A DNA stretch of 64,000 nt from Paulinella micropora (Eukaryota; Cercozoa; Imbricatea; Euglyphida): the NCBI GenBank assembly GCA_009731375.1, contig BJOX01000289.1:123227-187226 (forward strand). The letters are read 5' to 3'. Position 1 is the first letter of the stretch. Every line of letters begins with the position of its first letter. The notes beneath the pieces were generated by a model. That model ran no database searches and was not told where the DNA came from. It saw nothing but the letters and a program-made list of their open reading frames with translations. Both the position numbers and the translations under genes were made by a program. Below, piece after piece: positions 1 through 64,000 of the stretch.

Positions 1-243
1 CCCCTGTGAGTACCTCCATGCGGGACCTACCCAGTCTCGTGGAGCTCTCACGCGGGGAAGATCAATCATTTGTAGTTGATTTCCTGCAAGGTACCCGACA
101 CTGTGCGGGTAGTAGGGACTTCCTTTTGGGGCCTTCTATGCAGGATGGTTCGAGTCACTCTTCCCTCCCCAACATACTCACTGTAGTCCCTGTTGGGTCG
201 AGGGATGGAGGCGCATGGCCCTCGGGCTCAGCCATGACAGATC
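1..243. other. Unassigned unique sequence at window edge
   Basis: About 240 nt of non-repetitive sequence. No frame continues the phase-0 end of E37 convincingly. It could be part of the next intron, a transposon fragment or an unrecognised exon. Confidence 0.4.
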
Positions 244-249
244 AATATA

Positions 250-1190
250 TATATATTTCTACATATAAATATCTATATACACACATATACATATTACATA
301 TATATATATGTATATATATATACATATCTATATACACACATACATATTATATATGTAACATAATATTATAGAACATAATATAATACAATAGAACATAACA
401 CGACACAACGTGACACGACACAACATATCATGATATTACATGACATAGCATAACATAACATGACATGACATGACATGACGTAACATAAGATAGCATAAAA
501 TAACATAACATAACGTAAGATAACGTAACATAACGTAAGATAACATAAGATTACATAAGATTACATAAGATTACAAAAGATAACATAAGATAACATGAGA
601 TTACATAAGATTGCATAAGATTACATAAGATTACATAAGATAACGTAAGATAACGTAAGATAACATAAGATAACATAAGATAACATAAGATAACATAAGA
701 TAACATAAGATAACATAAGACATAAGATAACATAAAATAAGATAAGATAACGAAAGATAACATAAGATAACATAAGATAACATACGATAAGGTAAGATAA
801 GGTAAGATAACATAAGAAAACATAAGATAATAAGATAAGATAAGATAAGATAAGATAAGATAACGTAAGATAACGTAAGATAACGTAAGATAACGTAAGA
901 TAACGTAAGATAACGTAAGATAACATAACATAACATAACATAACATAACATAACATAACGTAATATAACACATACATACATACATACAATGTCTTGGCAT
1001 GTTGTTTTATGTAATCTTATGTTATGTTATGTTGTCCTATGTTATCTTATGTTATCTTATGTTATCTTATGTTATCTTATCTTATGTTATCTTATGATAT
1101 CTTATGTTATCTTATGTTATCTTATGTTATGTTATGTTATGTTATGTTATGTTATCTTACTATGTATGTATGTATGTATGTGTGTATGAG
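250..1190. repeat. AT run and (ACATA/AGATA)n pentamer array, intron after E37
   Basis: AT-rich start, then some 800 nt of pentamers of ATAAC/ATAAG type, switching near 1,000 to the complementary TTATG/TTATC form, so the array contains a strand flip. Any reading frame here is repeat-encoded. Confidence 0.9.
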
Positions 1191-1194
1191 AGAC

Positions 1195-63754
<62,560 letters not shown>

Positions 63755-63774
63755 CTGTGGATAGGATAAGATAG

Positions 63775-63829
63775 GATGAGCGCACACATAACCTTTCGCA
63801 CATGCGCAGCGCGCGCACCGCCTGTGAAA
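63775..63829 (-). repeat. E1 5'-half copy with acceptor
   Basis: In sense CTTTTCACAG|GCGGTGCGCG and on through the ALRMCERL codons, then a short TATCC repeat before the true E1 acceptor. Confidence 0.93.
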
Positions 63830-63831
63830 AG

Positions 63832-64000
63832 GAGAAGTTCCTATTTCTTAAGTACAACGAACAATGACTTCAAACGCGTCGATCTCAGTCAATATTTGCA
63901 TGTACAACCTGTGTTATGGCTCATTAGAAAGCTCTTGATGAGAGCTTTCAAATGAGCAACTACACAAGCCGCAAAGATCAGAACCGGCTGAGAACGAAAC
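63832..64000. mobile_element. Foldback element C, copy 3, cut by window end
   Basis: First 169 bp of the 213-bp element, same orientation as copy 2, starting a few bases upstream of the acceptor carried by the E1 half-copy. Confidence 0.9.

Noticed and set aside
146-165. GGTTCGAGTCAC, similar to a tRNA T-arm or pol III B box
   Set aside because: No A box at the right distance on the same strand and no cloverleaf could be drawn.

Overview
This window is nuclear DNA of a eukaryotic microbe. It has GT-AG spliceosomal introns, GC-rich exons, retroelement fragments and an extreme load of tetra- and pentanucleotide microsatellites. The protein resembles giant proteins I associate with stramenopiles and alveolates, and a chromerid such as Chromera would fit, but the species is inference only. 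Six runs of N mark assembly gaps, all in or next to low-complexity sequence. Main result: reading the minus strand, I can join 37 exons (numbered E1 at 63.75 kb to E37 at 1.2 kb) into one open reading frame of 4,327 codons. All 36 junctions use GT...AG and keep frame, and the exon lengths sum to 12,981 nt, an exact multiple of three. The gene spans 62.6 kb, about 79% of it intron, and both ends lie outside the window. In protein order it has a helical N-terminal part (E1-E3); a Lys/Glu-rich linker and globular part (E4); a 1,418-codon exon with a Tudor-like domain (E7); many small exons; a WW-like segment (E16); a SPRY domain split over E17-E19; more small exons; a thioredoxin fold with WCGPC (E33 into E34); a large P-loop NTPase region of DUF3638 type with a Cys/His cluster and coiled coils (E34); and the DUF3645-type signature (E35-E37). 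I see no second gene. Layout of the rest: nearly every intron is one or two microsatellite motifs private to that intron (GATA, CATA, GGTA, GGATA, ATATC, AAGT, AACAT, AT). They also hold four 5'-truncated copies of one LINE, seven copies of a second retroelement-like repeat sharing its 3' tail, a decayed Tc1/mariner element, two foldback (MITE-like) families and a 20-bp satellite of about 3.7 kb. Most striking feature: the introns are full of partial copies of the neighbouring exons, roughly 100 in total. With few exceptions, copies of an exon's 3' half with its GT donor lie in the downstream intron, and copies of its 5' half with its AG acceptor lie in the upstream intron. Each copy is embedded in that intron's own microsatellite. 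So each exon-intron boundary appears to have been amplified together with its repeat, leaving one intact exon amid many decoy half-exons with splice sites.
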